From positions 1-9,617 of the forward strand of contig USSJ01000024.1 of the NCBI GenBank assembly GCA_900557285.1: a stretch of 9,617 nt of DNA, given 5' to 3'. How positions within the stretch are numbered: the first letter of the stretch is position 1; every line of letters begins with the position of its first letter. Position numbers and translations under genes: made by a program. Shown one piece after another: positions 1 through 7,123 of this stretch. Source of the stretch: an uncultured Clostridia bacterium (GTDB lineage: Bacteria; Bacillota; Clostridia; Christensenellales; Borkfalkiaceae). Under the pieces are notes generated by a model, which saw only the letters and a program-made list of their open reading frames with translations, made no database searches and was not told where the DNA came from.

Positions 1-1176
1 GAACAGGCGCATGCCCGTAAACGCCATGACCATATTGTATTTATCGCAAGCCTCGATCACCAGATCGTCGCGAACCGATCCGCCCGGCTGCGCCACGTAC
101 GAAACTCCGCTCTTTTTCGCGCGCTCGATGTTGTCCGAGAACGGGAAAAATGCGTCGCTTCCCAACGACACGCCCGTGATCTTCGAAAGATATGCCTTCT
201 GCTCTTCTTTCGTAAACGGTTCCGGACGTACCGCAAAATATTTTTTCCAGACATCGTCGCCCAACACGTCTTCACATTCGTCCGAAAGATAAATGTCGAT
301 GATGTTGTTCTTATCCGGTCTGCCTATACCATCCGCAAACTGCAAATTGAGCACCTTGTCGCTCTGGCGCAAATGCCACAGATCTGCCTTGTTGCCCGCA
401 AGACGCGTGCAATGAATACGCGATTGCTGCCCTGCACCGACACCGATCGCCTGCCCGTCCGCCGCAAAACAAACCGAATTCGACTGCGTGTATTTGAGTG
501 TGATCAATGATATGATCAGATCCGTTACCGCTTCCTCCGGCAAAGTCTTATTCTTCGTCACTATGTTCTTGAGAAGATCTGCATTGATTTTGAACTCGTT
601 TCTGCCTTGCTCAAACGTGACACCGTAAACCTGTTTATGTTCGATCGGATCAGGTTTATAATCCTTATCGATTTTGACAATATTATATCCGCCCTTGCGC
701 TTCGCTTTGAGAATTTCCAAAGCTTTTGCCGTATAACCGGGCGCTATGATTCCGTCCGACACTTCGCGAGAAATGATCTTTGCAGTCACCTCGTCGCACT
801 CATCCGAAAGAGCGATCCAGTCGCCGAACGATGACATTCTGTCCGTTCCTCTTGCCCGCGCATACGCGCATGCCAAAGGCGAATCGTCCAGTCCCTCGAT
901 ATCGTCAACGAAACAAGATTTTTTCAGTCGGTCGGAAAGTTTCTTGCCGACCGAAGCACTCGTAGGACTGACGTGCTTGAACGAAGTCGCCGCTACCTGG
1001 CCCGTGCTTTCCTTGATCTCTTTCACCAGCTGCCAGCTGTTGAAAGCATCCAGAAAGTTGATGTACCCGGGTTTGCCGTTCAGAATCTCGATCGGCAGAT
1101 CGTTCCCGTTCTCCATAAAAATACGCGACGGCTTCTGATTCGGGTTGCAGCCGTATTTCAACTGAAATTCTTTCAT
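1..1176 (-). CDS. purH: Stand-alone AICAR formyltransferase (3' end cut by window edge)
   Basis: Transfers a formyl group from 10-formyltetrahydrofolate to AICAR, giving FAICAR, the penultimate step of IMP synthesis in the cytoplasm. I translated it from the ATG at 1176, which follows AAGGAG at 8-nt spacing. The frame is open for 392 codons to the window edge. The last visible residues, MAFTGMRLF, are the characteristic PurH C-terminus, so only about two codons and the stop should be missing. It carries the formyltransferase Lys-His pair (K67-H68 in FKHVSPT, equivalent to K266/H267 of human ATIC) and the late motif IGVGAGQQS. The N-terminal MGS-like IMP cyclohydrolase domain of bifunctional PurH is absent: the protein begins directly with MKEFQLKYGCNPNQKP. 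It lies 12 nt downstream of the cyclohydrolase gene, which supplies the missing activity. Such a separate enzyme is sometimes called PurV. The function is secure; the symbol is a convention. Confidence 0.93.
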   Translation of the reverse strand, partial: MKEFQLKYGCNPNQKPSRIFMENGNDLPIEILNGKPGYINFLDAFNSWQLVKEIKESTGQVAATSFKHVSPTSASVGKKLSDRLKKSCFVDDIEGLDDSPLACAYARARGTDRMSSFGDWIALSDECDEVTAKIISREVSDGIIAPGYTAKALEILKAKRKGGYNIVKIDKDYKPDPIEHKQVYGVTFEQGRNEFKINADLLKNIVTKNKTLPEEAVTDLIISLITLKYTQSNSVCFAADGQAIGVGAGQQSRIHCTRLAGNKADLWHLRQSDKVLNLQFADGIGRPDKNNIIDIYLSDECEDVLGDDVWKKYFAVRPEPFTKEEQKAYLSKITGVSLGSDAFFPFSDNIERAKKSGVSYVAQPGGSVRDDLVIEACDKYNMVMAFTGMRLF

Positions 1177-1188
1177 CGCTCTTTCTCC

Positions 1189-1908
1189 TTATTTATTCTT
1201 GTTTACAAGTACTTTTTCATACTTGCCGCTCGCAAGATCCGTATAGCGCACATACAGAGAGATCTTGTTATTTTCGTTCAGATTATTCCATAACGTATCC
1301 GCAAACTCGTGAATATCATCCGGAATCTGAACCCGCTCGGGCTCTCCCGTGAACGTAGGGATCGGATTTCCGTCGCAGTTATACGTATGGATAAAATGTC
1401 CCAGCCCGTTTTGCGGTGCATACGAGAATGTATAGCGGTTGCAAGCGCTGCCCGCCGCATCCGCACTCTTTAAAATGCTCAGTTTGTATGTAAAATCATT
1501 GTCAGCAAAATTTAAAATTCCGCTGATACGCGGCGTGAAATTCGGGGCATCCGGTTCAAAACAGCGCGTATCCAATGCCTCTTCGAACGTCTTCCCGCTC
1601 ATCAGATAATCGTACACCGTGTCCGTCTGATCGCCGTTGGTCACGATCACGCTACTGTTTGCCTTGCGTACCGGAGAATAAATGATCAGAGAAGGATCTT
1701 CCACTTTGCTCGCATCAAAAGGATAGATCGTGATTTCGTCCCCTTCTTCTTTGAACACACGGTTGCGGCTGTTCTCGCTCCTGCCCATGATGAAATACGC
1801 AAAAACCGCTTTCTTGCCGTCCTTGCTTTTGCCGATCACGATGCCGCGCCCCACATAACTGTTATCCTTGATCAATTCGCCGATATCCGAAACAGAATAT
1901 ATATCCAT
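1189..1908 (-). CDS. purO: Archaeal-type IMP cyclohydrolase (PurO-like)
   Basis: Predicted to close the ring of FAICAR to IMP, the last step of de novo purine synthesis. The 239-residue product matches my knowledge of the IMP cyclohydrolase-like family (PF07826), known first from archaeal PurO and also found in many Clostridia. Recognisable blocks are YVGRGIVIG (18-26), MGRSENSRNR (41-50), TNGDQTDT (90-97) and EPDAPNFTPRISG (118-130). It has no similarity to the N-terminal half of PurH, so this is a non-homologous replacement. The ATG at 1908 follows a purine-rich GGGG site about 7 nt upstream. It sits between purN (92-nt gap) and the stand-alone formyltransferase (12-nt gap), so the two enzymes together do the work of PurH. 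The family call is strong; activity is inferred from the family and context. Confidence 0.88.
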   Translation of the reverse strand: MDIYSVSDIGELIKDNSYVGRGIVIGKSKDGKKAVFAYFIMGRSENSRNRVFKEEGDEITIYPFDASKVEDPSLIIYSPVRKANSSVIVTNGDQTDTVYDYLMSGKTFEEALDTRCFEPDAPNFTPRISGILNFADNDFTYKLSILKSADAAGSACNRYTFSYAPQNGLGHFIHTYNCDGNPIPTFTGEPERVQIPDDIHEFADTLWNNLNENNKISLYVRYTDLASGKYEKVLVNKNK

Positions 1909-2000
1909 TGTTTTACCCCACCGATTTTTTATTTTTCACGCTGCCGCGTGCGTTTGCCTTGTCCCTGCCGCTTATACAATTTCCGAAGGTTTGAATCCGT
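1909..2000 (-). other. purN-purO intercistronic gap with a small hairpin
   Basis: This 92-nt gap is the longest inside the operon. On the minus strand it holds CACGC-GGCA-GCGTG (1937-1950), a 5-bp stem with a 4-nt loop. It is followed by an A-rich stretch rather than a T run, so it is not a terminator. A TATAAG hexamer lies upstream but no -35 partner is visible. It may be an mRNA processing or stability element, or have no role. Confidence 0.35.
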
Positions 2001-2618
2001 TTACTCAAGGATCCTGACTTTCCTTCCGTCCTTCACAACTTTTCCCGTCGTCAAAAGCCGCACCGCTTCCGGAAGCGCCCTGTGCTCTTCCTCCAGAATA
2101 CGCGCCTGTAATGTTTCCGGCGTATCGTCTTGCGCAACCGCAACCGCTCTCTGCAGTAAAATCGCACCGCTGTCGTAATGTTCGTCCACGAAATGCACGG
2201 TCAGCCCCGATATCTTTACCCCGTACTCGATCGCAGCCTTATGTACGTTCAATCCGTAATATCCTTTCCCGCAAAAGGACGGGATCAGGGACGGATGAAT
2301 GTTGATGATACGATCGGGATAGGCGCGGATCAGATTTTCCGGAACCATCGAAAGATATCCCGCCAGCACGATATAATCCACGCCGCGCGCCTGTAATTCC
2401 GCGATCAGCTTTTTGCCCATCGACTCCGCATCCGAAAAATCTTTCCTGCTGCAGACGATGCTCTCGATATGATGTTTGTTTGCCCGCTCGATCGCGTATA
2501 TTCCCGGCTTAGACGCAACAAGGAGAGAGATCTCGCAAAAGTTCTCTCTCTCGTTCGCATCGATGACGGACTGGAAATCGCTGCCTGAACCGCTCGCAAA
2601 AACCGCTATCCGTTTCAC
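2001..2618 (-). CDS. purN: Phosphoribosylglycinamide formyltransferase PurN
   Basis: Formylates GAR to FGAR with 10-formyltetrahydrofolate. The protein is 205 residues, normal for the family. It has the phosphate-binding loop [10 protein letters not shown] (8-17) and the catalytic block [10 protein letters not shown] with N106 and H108 at the E. coli positions. It also has [15 protein letters not shown] with D149, equivalent to E. coli D144. A longer frame extends upstream to 2726 but overlaps purM and adds no family sequence. I place the start at the GTG at 2618, where the protein begins (M)KRIAVF and the GTGA overlaps the purM stop. This suggests translational coupling; an AAAGGGG site lies 10 nt upstream. 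The asparagine of the canonical GSGSN loop is aspartate here, which I consider a family variant rather than damage. Confidence 0.95.
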   Translation of the reverse strand: MKRIAVFASGSGSDFQSVIDANERENFCEISLLVASKPGIYAIERANKHHIESIVCSRKDFSDAESMGKKLIAELQARGVDYIVLAGYLSMVPENLIRAYPDRIINIHPSLIPSFCGKGYYGLNVHKAAIEYGVKISGLTVHFVDEHYDSGAILLQRAVAVAQDDTPETLQARILEEEHRALPEAVRLLTTGKVVKDGRKVRILE

Positions 2619-3643
2619 TTGATGATTACCCCTTTGCCTTTGACCGTCTCGCCGATCAAATACGCCTTTTCGCCCGTGGATTCCAGCACGCGGATCGTTT
2701 CGTCCGCATCTTTCTTGTCCACACAAACGACCATTCCGATACCCATATTAAACGTGTTATAGATCTGCTCGTCCGTCGTTTCCGATTTTTCGCGCATGAT
2801 GCGGAAAATTTCCGGAAGCGGATAGGAATCTTTGCGGATCTCACATCCGATCCCTTCGGGGAAAATGCGCGGAATATTTTCAATGAATCCGCCGCCCGTA
2901 ATGTGCGCGATCCCCTTCACCTTCACTTTGGTGATCAGATTCAGAATGCTCTTTACATAAATTTTCGTCGGCGTCAGAAGAATATTGAGTACCTTATCTT
3001 TCAGACGGTCGTCATAACGATCCAGATCGTGTGAATGCAGATTGTCCCCGAACAGTTTGCGCACAAGCGAATATCCGTTGGAATGGATCCCGCTCGAAGC
3101 AAGCCCGATCAGGACATCCCCCGCTTTGATCTCCTTGCCGTTGATTATATCTTTCTTGTCAACGATCCCTACGGCAAATCCAGCTATATCGTATTCCCCG
3201 TCCGGATAGAATCCGGGCATTTCCGCCGTTTCTCCGCCGATCAGCGCACAGCCCGACTGACGGCAGCCTTCCGCGACGCCCGAAACAACCGTCGCAACCG
3301 TTTCCGGCGACAATTTTCCCGTCGCAAAATAGTCCAGGAAAAACAGCGGCTTCGCACCCTGGCAAACAATGTCGTTCACACACATCGCCACCGCATCGAT
3401 ACCGATCGTGTCGTGCTTGTTCGCAAGAAACGCATATTTGAGCTTCGTGCCGACGCCGTCTGTCCCGGCTACCAAAACCGGTTCGCTCATCTTCTCGCCC
3501 GCAATCGAATAAAACCCGCCGAAAGAACCGATGTCGCCCAGTACGTTCCCGTTGAACGTCGTCTGTACATGCTTCTTCATCAGCTCTACCGCTTTATAAC
3601 CCCGCTCTACGTCCACTCCGCTGTCCTTATAGGATATAGCCAT
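2615..3643 (-). CDS. purM: Phosphoribosylformylglycinamidine cyclo-ligase PurM (AIR synthetase)
   Basis: ATP-dependent cyclisation of FGAM to AIR. The 342-residue protein is of normal length and has the PurM landmarks in order: [13 protein letters not shown] near the N-terminus, GTDGVGTKL (60-68), the segment [15 protein letters not shown] (83-97), GGETAEMPG (136-144), HITGGG (247-252) and NMGIGM (299-304). The ATG at 3643 is preceded by AAGGAG, and the gene starts 18 nt after the purF stop. Its TGA stop overlaps the purN GTG start. A large open frame on the opposite strand is a shadow of codon bias and not a gene. Confidence 0.97.
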   Translation of the reverse strand: MAISYKDSGVDVERGYKAVELMKKHVQTTFNGNVLGDIGSFGGFYSIAGEKMSEPVLVAGTDGVGTKLKYAFLANKHDTIGIDAVAMCVNDIVCQGAKPLFFLDYFATGKLSPETVATVVSGVAEGCRQSGCALIGGETAEMPGFYPDGEYDIAGFAVGIVDKKDIINGKEIKAGDVLIGLASSGIHSNGYSLVRKLFGDNLHSHDLDRYDDRLKDKVLNILLTPTKIYVKSILNLITKVKVKGIAHITGGGFIENIPRIFPEGIGCEIRKDSYPLPEIFRIMREKSETTDEQIYNTFNMGIGMVVCVDKKDADETIRVLESTGEKAYLIGETVKGKGVIIK

Positions 3644-3661
3644 AACCTCTCTCCTTAATTA

Positions 3662-5086
3662 TCATTCAAATTTGTGTTTGTCCGCTTCGTAATCATCCAT
3701 CGGATACGGATATCCTGCATCAAAACATCCCGTACAGAAATCCAGTTTCGCCGTCCTGCACGTTTCCTTCAGCTCTTCCACCGTCAGATAATGCAGCGAA
3801 TCCGCTCCTATATACTCGCAGATCTCTTCCACGCTCTTGTTCGCCCCCGCAAGCTGGGAATACGACTGCATATCGATCCCCAGATAACAAGGATGCTTCA
3901 CAACGGGCGAACAGATCATCATATGTACCTCTTTCGCCCCGGCGTCGCGCAGCATCTTAACGATCTTGCGGCTCGTCGTTCCGCGTACGATCGAATCGTC
4001 GATGATGATCAGCTTCTTCCCGCTGATATTCGCCCGCAGAGCGTTCATCTTCACGCTCACTGAGTTCTCGCGCATACTCTGGTCCGGCTGGATAAACGTG
4101 CGCCCCACATACCGGTTCTTCGCCAATGCTTCCACGTACGGTATTCCGGATACCTCCGAATAACCGCGCGCCGCCACGACCGCCGAATCCGGCACCCCGC
4201 TCACGATGTCCGCCTTGATCGGATAATGCTTTGCCAGGATCTTGCCCGCTTCCTTGCGCGCTTCGTATACGCTGCACCCGTCTATAATGCTGTCAGGCCG
4301 CGCAAAATATACATACTCGAATATGCACGCCGCCGTACGCTTTTCCCGTTCCAGAAAATAGGAATGCATTCCGCTCGAATCCACAACCAGCACTTCGCCC
4401 GGCTTTATGTCCCGCACGACCGTACCGCCCACTGCGTCGATCGCGCATGTTTCGCTCGCCACGATCACATCGTCCAGGCTCTTGCCCATCACAAGCGGAC
4501 GTATCCCGTACGGATCGCGCACCGCGATCAGCTTGTCCGACGTCATCACCACAAGCGAAAATGAGCCTTTAAAGCGGTTCCCCGCTTCCAGAACTCCCTT
4601 CACGATGTCTCCGTCACTGTATTTATTGATCAGAAGCGCCATAACTTCCGAATCAATGCTCGTCTGAAATACCGCATCGCCGCGGATCAGCTCCTCGCGA
4701 AGCTGCTTCGTATTCGTAAGATTCCCGTTGTGCGCCAGCGCCATCCTGCCGCATTTGCCCGTAAATACGATCGGCTGAGCATTCAACAGAGAACTCGCTC
4801 CCGTCGTGGAATACCGCACGTGCCCGATGGCAATGTCACCCTCCGGCAATGTGTCCAGATTCCCGTTCGCAAATACTTCGGGAACCAGTCCCATTCCCTT
4901 GAAATACCGTATTTTATCCGCGTACGCCACCGCGATCCCGCTCGACTCCTGCCCGCGATGCTGCAATGCGTACAATCCGTAATAAACAGTATGCGCCACA
5001 TCCCGCGTTTCCGTACTGTACACGCCAAACACACCGCATTCTTCATGCATACCGTCAAACGGCAATTTTCCGTCCCGAAGATACAT
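3662..5086 (-). CDS. purF: Amidophosphoribosyltransferase PurF
   Basis: Catalyses the committed step, using PRPP and glutamine to make 5-phosphoribosylamine. It has 474 residues. The N-terminal Ntn glutaminase domain follows a 16-residue propeptide: the sequence HEE-CGVFGVY places the nucleophile at C17, as in the self-processed B. subtilis enzyme. The phosphoribosyltransferase domain has the PRPP loop LIIIDDSIVRGTT (359-371). Four cysteines, C254, C400, C451 and C454 (CTGC), match the 4Fe-4S ligands of the B. subtilis-type enzyme; the C254-C400 spacing of 146 equals that in B. subtilis. The enzyme is therefore likely oxygen-sensitive, and in this family it is feedback-inhibited by purine nucleotides. 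Its ATG at 5086 has GGAG upstream and lies 16 nt after purC. Confidence 0.97.
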   Translation of the reverse strand: MYLRDGKLPFDGMHEECGVFGVYSTETRDVAHTVYYGLYALQHRGQESSGIAVAYADKIRYFKGMGLVPEVFANGNLDTLPEGDIAIGHVRYSTTGASSLLNAQPIVFTGKCGRMALAHNGNLTNTKQLREELIRGDAVFQTSIDSEVMALLINKYSDGDIVKGVLEAGNRFKGSFSLVVMTSDKLIAVRDPYGIRPLVMGKSLDDVIVASETCAIDAVGGTVVRDIKPGEVLVVDSSGMHSYFLEREKRTAACIFEYVYFARPDSIIDGCSVYEARKEAGKILAKHYPIKADIVSGVPDSAVVAARGYSEVSGIPYVEALAKNRYVGRTFIQPDQSMRENSVSVKMNALRANISGKKLIIIDDSIVRGTTSRKIVKMLRDAGAKEVHMMICSPVVKHPCYLGIDMQSYSQLAGANKSVEEICEYIGADSLHYLTVEELKETCRTAKLDFCTGCFDAGYPYPMDDYEADKHKFE

Positions 5087-5102
5087 TCTTCTCTTCTCCG
5101 TC

Positions 5103-5810
5103 TTACTTTTTGGTCAGGCGGGCAAACACTTCTTTGTATGCGTCTTCCACGCCGCCCATATCCCTTCTGAAACGGTCTTTGTCCAGTTTTTCTCCCGTCG
5201 TCATATCCCAGAAACGGCAGGTGTCCGGTGAAATTTCATCCGCCAAAATGATCTGTCCCTTAAAACGGCCAAACTCCAGCTTGAAATCGATCAGATTGAT
5301 GTTCAGCGTCTTGAAAAACTCTTTCATCACTTCATTGACTTTCAGCGCCATGTTCTTGATCGTCTGGATCTCTTCCGGCGTCGCAAGCTCCATCGCAAGC
5401 GCCTGCGAATCATTGATCAGAGGATCGCCCAAATCATCGTTCTTATAACTGAATTCCAATACGGTTACGGGAAGCTTGGTCCCTTCCGGTACGCCGTAAC
5501 GCTTGGAAAAACTGCCCGCCGCCGTATTGCGGATGATCACTTCCAGCGGTACGATCTTGACCTTCTTCACCGCCGTCTCACGATCGGAAAGCTCTTCCAC
5601 ATAGTGCGTCGGAATTCCGTGCTGCTCCATGATGCGAAACATCATGTTGCTCATTTTATTATTGATCACGCCTTTCCCCGCGATCGTTCCCTTCTTCAGT
5701 CCGTTGAACGCGGTCGCGTCATCTTTATAATCGACAATGACAATATCGGGATCGTCCGTCGCAAAAACCTTCTTCGCTTTTCCTTCATACAGCTGTTCAA
5801 GTTTTTTCAT
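5103..5810 (-). CDS. purC: SAICAR synthase PurC
   Basis: Joins CAIR and aspartate with ATP to form SAICAR. The 235-residue protein is full length. It shows LYEGKAKKV (8-15) at the ATP site, the signature [17 protein letters not shown] (90-106), [10 protein letters not shown] (174-183) and [14 protein letters not shown] (189-202). The ATG at 5810 follows a GGAGG ribosome binding site. It is the second gene of the operon, 52 nt after purE and 16 nt before purF, and acts directly on the product of PurE. Confidence 0.97.
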   Translation of the reverse strand: MKKLEQLYEGKAKKVFATDDPDIVIVDYKDDATAFNGLKKGTIAGKGVINNKMSNMMFRIMEQHGIPTHYVEELSDRETAVKKVKIVPLEVIIRNTAAGSFSKRYGVPEGTKLPVTVLEFSYKNDDLGDPLINDSQALAMELATPEEIQTIKNMALKVNEVMKEFFKTLNINLIDFKLEFGRFKGQIILADEISPDTCRFWDMTTGEKLDKDRFRRDMGGVEDAYKEVFARLTKK

Positions 5811-5862
5811 ATCAATTTATCCTCCAGATAATTTTAACTATTTAAATTCGCTTTGTCTCAGT

Positions 5863-6360
5863 TCACAGAGTCTTTAATTCTTCCTGCAAAGCGGCATCGT
5901 CCGCCTCGATCTTTTCCGCCATCGATTTTTTGAATTGCTTCAGTTTCTCCGCTATTTCCGGATACTTCACGCCCAGAATCTGCAGCGCCAGAAGCCCTGC
6001 GTTTTCGCCGCCGTTGACGCCTACCGTCGCCACGGGAATCCCCGAAGGCATCTGCACGATCGAAAGCAGGCTGTCCAAACCTCCCATCATATCCGTTTTG
6101 ACGGGAAGCCCGATCACAGGCAGCACCGTGTAGGCCGCCATGACGCCGCCCAGATGCGCCGCCTTCCCCGCCGCACAGATGATCGCTTCTATGCCGTTCT
6201 TCTCCGCATCCTTCGCAAACCGATGCGCTTCGTCGGGAGTACGATGCGCCGAAATCACCCGCACCTCCGTCTCGACACCGAATTTTTTCAGAACCGCAAC
6301 CGCCGGTTTTACCACCGGAAAATCCGACTTGCTGCCCATTATGATCGCAACCTTTGCCAT
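5863..6360 (-). CDS. purE: AIR carboxylase / N5-CAIR mutase PurE
   Basis: Makes CAIR for PurC. The protein has 165 residues, normal length. I chose the ATG at 6360 because a perfect AGGAGG (6368-6373) lies 7 nt upstream and the protein then begins MAKVAIIMGSKSD, the family start. A longer frame to 6447 would add 29 unrelated residues. Motifs are GSKSDF (9-14), the catalytic SAHRTPDEA (37-45), AGKAAHLGG (64-72) and GLDSLLSIVQMPSGIPVATV. It reads AAHLGG where B. subtilis-like PurE has AAHLPG, and lacks the longer IGKAGSTNAG loop near residue 114-121. No purK follows. It could therefore be a CO2-using AIR carboxylase (class II) rather than a PurK-dependent mutase. First gene of the operon. Confidence 0.95.
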   Translation of the reverse strand: MAKVAIIMGSKSDFPVVKPAVAVLKKFGVETEVRVISAHRTPDEAHRFAKDAEKNGIEAIICAAGKAAHLGGVMAAYTVLPVIGLPVKTDMMGGLDSLLSIVQMPSGIPVATVGVNGGENAGLLALQILGVKYPEIAEKLKQFKKSMAEKIEADDAALQEELKTL

Positions 6361-6445
6361 ATTCCAACCTCCTGCGGCCTTGCCGCAAAATTTTTTTCGA
6401 TTAAAAGACGATAACCCTGCACATACTCTCTGCAAGGAGTTTATC
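6361..6445 (-). promoter_or_regulatory. purE leader and divergent promoter region
   Basis: Eighty-five bases separate purE from the divergent membrane protein gene. On the minus strand a modest sigma-A candidate is TTGCAG (6430-6435), a 16-nt spacer and TATCGT (6408-6413). The leader then holds a hairpin, TGCGGC-AAG-GCCGCA (6373-6387), whose last base overlaps the AGGAGG ribosome binding site at 6368-6373. Upstream of the stem on the transcript is an A/U-rich run. I saw no purine riboswitch core, and the leader is too short for an aptamer plus expression platform. I saw no clear pair of PurR boxes. The promoter call is weak; the hairpin and the ribosome binding site are read directly. Confidence 0.4.
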
Positions 6446-6745
6446 ATGTTTTTACTGTATATCTTATTCGGCGCTTACCTTCTGGCCGTCAACGTCTACG
6501 CCTTTATGCTCGTAAAAAACCAGAAAAAGATTTATGAAGAACGCGGCGAACATTCCCCTAACAAAAATTCAAAACTGCTAATCGCAGGTTTCCTCGGCGG
6601 CGCCATCGCCGCTTACGCCGCTCTCTTTATTCTCAAATTCAAAACCGACAACGTCCTGCTGATGATCCTGCTGCCCGTCCTTTCCGTGCTGAATATTTAT
6701 CTGATCGTCCTGCTCTTTCGCAATTCTTTCTTTATTCCCGTCTGA
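6446..6745 (+). CDS. Small three-helix membrane protein, DUF1294-like
   Basis: This 99-residue protein is the only supported plus-strand gene in the window. The ATG at 6446 is fixed by AAGGAG (6434-6439) six nt upstream, although the frame is open further back through purE. Three hydrophobic segments lie at about residues 3-23, 44-64 and 70-91, with a charged stretch (KNQKKIYEERGEHSPNKNSK) between the first two, so it should be an inner-membrane protein. The pattern of an aliphatic first helix ending in a Lys-rich turn, then LLIAGFLGGAIAAY, then a K-x-K-T turn and a third helix, resembles DUF1294 proteins, whose function is unknown to me. It is divergent from purE and convergent with the candidate RNA. 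The DUF assignment is by remembered pattern only. Confidence 0.7.
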   Translation: MFLLYILFGAYLLAVNVYAFMLVKNQKKIYEERGEHSPNKNSKLLIAGFLGGAIAAYAALFILKFKTDNVLLMILLPVLSVLNIYLIVLLFRNSFFIPV

Positions 6746-6764
6746 AAAAGCAAAAGACAGGAGG

Positions 6765-6788
6765 AAAACGGTGTGTATACTGACACCG
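6765..6788 (-). terminator. Probable terminator of the candidate RNA
   Basis: On the minus strand CGGTGT-CAGTATAC-ACACCG forms a 6-bp stem with an 8-nt loop (6769-6788), followed by TTTT (6765-6768) and then CC. The T run is short, so termination may be partial and read into the antisense of the convergent membrane protein gene. On the plus strand no T run follows the hairpin, so it would not serve the membrane protein gene well. Confidence 0.45.
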
Positions 6789-6997
6789 GTCGCCAACCTG
6801 CCTTACGGTTTTGTTTGAGGTAGAATTATCTCTTGCACTGCGGACAGGTACACTGCGCCGGCACTCATCCCCTTCGTCGGCTCCTGTGTACGCAAACCAC
6901 AATCGGTTGCGATTTTCCCGTTCGGATCTCTCAACATATGGTTTTCCTCTGCTTCCGTGCAAAACATTACGCAACGCTCTTTCTGCGTTTTGATCTT
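6765..6997 (-). ncRNA. Candidate non-coding RNA, unidentified, about 230 nt
   Basis: A stand-alone transcription unit is suggested by an extended -10 promoter just upstream and a hairpin followed by a TTTT run at the far end. No adjacent minus-strand gene could be served by it: the next gene (6446-6745) is convergent. Local pairings include AACGC-AGAAAGA-GCGTT near the 5' end, AATCG-CAAC-CGATT in the middle, and a long-range GTACAC/GTGTAC helix enclosing a GCCG/CGGC pair. I see no tRNA-like end, RNase P core, SRP loop or T-box sequence. A 6S-like rod is possible but I cannot close the outer stem, so I do not claim it. A 44-codon ORF (6803-6937) inside it is the main alternative. Confidence 0.42.
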
Positions 6998-7003
6998 ATC
7001 TAC

Positions 7004-7032
7004 AGTATACCATAAAACGCCGTTTTTCGAAA
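7004..7032 (-). promoter_or_regulatory. Extended -10 promoter of the candidate RNA
   Basis: On the minus strand TGG-TATACT (TATACT at 7004-7009) is an extended -10 box with one mismatch to TATAAT. The -35 at 17-nt spacing is weak (TTTCGA, 7027-7032), which fits an extended -10 promoter. Predicted transcription start is near 6997. The upstream terminator (7086-7113) separates it from mscL. Confidence 0.55.
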
Positions 7033-7085
7033 CTGTTTGACGCCACTTTTTCAAAAATATTTTTTACGGAACACCTTCTTGCCGT

Positions 7086-7113
7086 AAAAAAACCACCCGC
7101 TTTCAAACGGGTG
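7086..7113 (-). terminator. Rho-independent terminator after mscL
   Basis: On the minus strand CACCCG-TTTGAAAG-CGGGTG (7094-7113) is followed after one G by seven T residues (7086-7092), starting 10 nt after the mscL stop codon. Four T residues also follow the stem on the plus strand, but no plus-strand gene precedes it. Confidence 0.85.
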
Positions 7114-7123
7114 TTTTCTTTCA

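Noticed and set aside
746..1138. A 130-codon plus-strand ORF opposite the formyltransferase gene
   Set aside because: Antisense to a clearly conserved coding region including its catalytic Lys-His; no independent evidence for a gene.
3035..3658. A 207-codon plus-strand ORF opposite purM
   Set aside because: It lies wholly antisense to purM, has no ribosome binding site or recognisable family pattern, and is arginine/phenylalanine-rich as expected for a shadow of biased codons.
5858..6388. A 176-codon minus-strand ORF in another frame of purE
   Set aside because: It is Gly/Arg-rich out-of-frame translation of purE with no family features; purE itself fits perfectly.
6361..6445. Purine riboswitch in front of purE
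   Set aside because: The leader is too short and shows none of the conserved core of the purine aptamer.
6578..6974. Minus-strand ORFs of 72 and 80 codons covering the membrane protein gene's 3' part and the orphan unit
   Set aside because: They lack ribosome binding sites and family patterns; the first is antisense to the membrane protein gene and the second starts at a TTG and runs through the predicted terminator.
6775..7010. Eight-base inverted repeat GTATACTG (6775-6782) and CAGTATAC (7003-7010) bounding the orphan unit, as possible ends of a small mobile element
   Set aside because: The match does not extend beyond eight bases, contains the self-palindrome GTATAC, has no flanking target duplication I can see, and each copy is explained as part of a promoter or a terminator loop.
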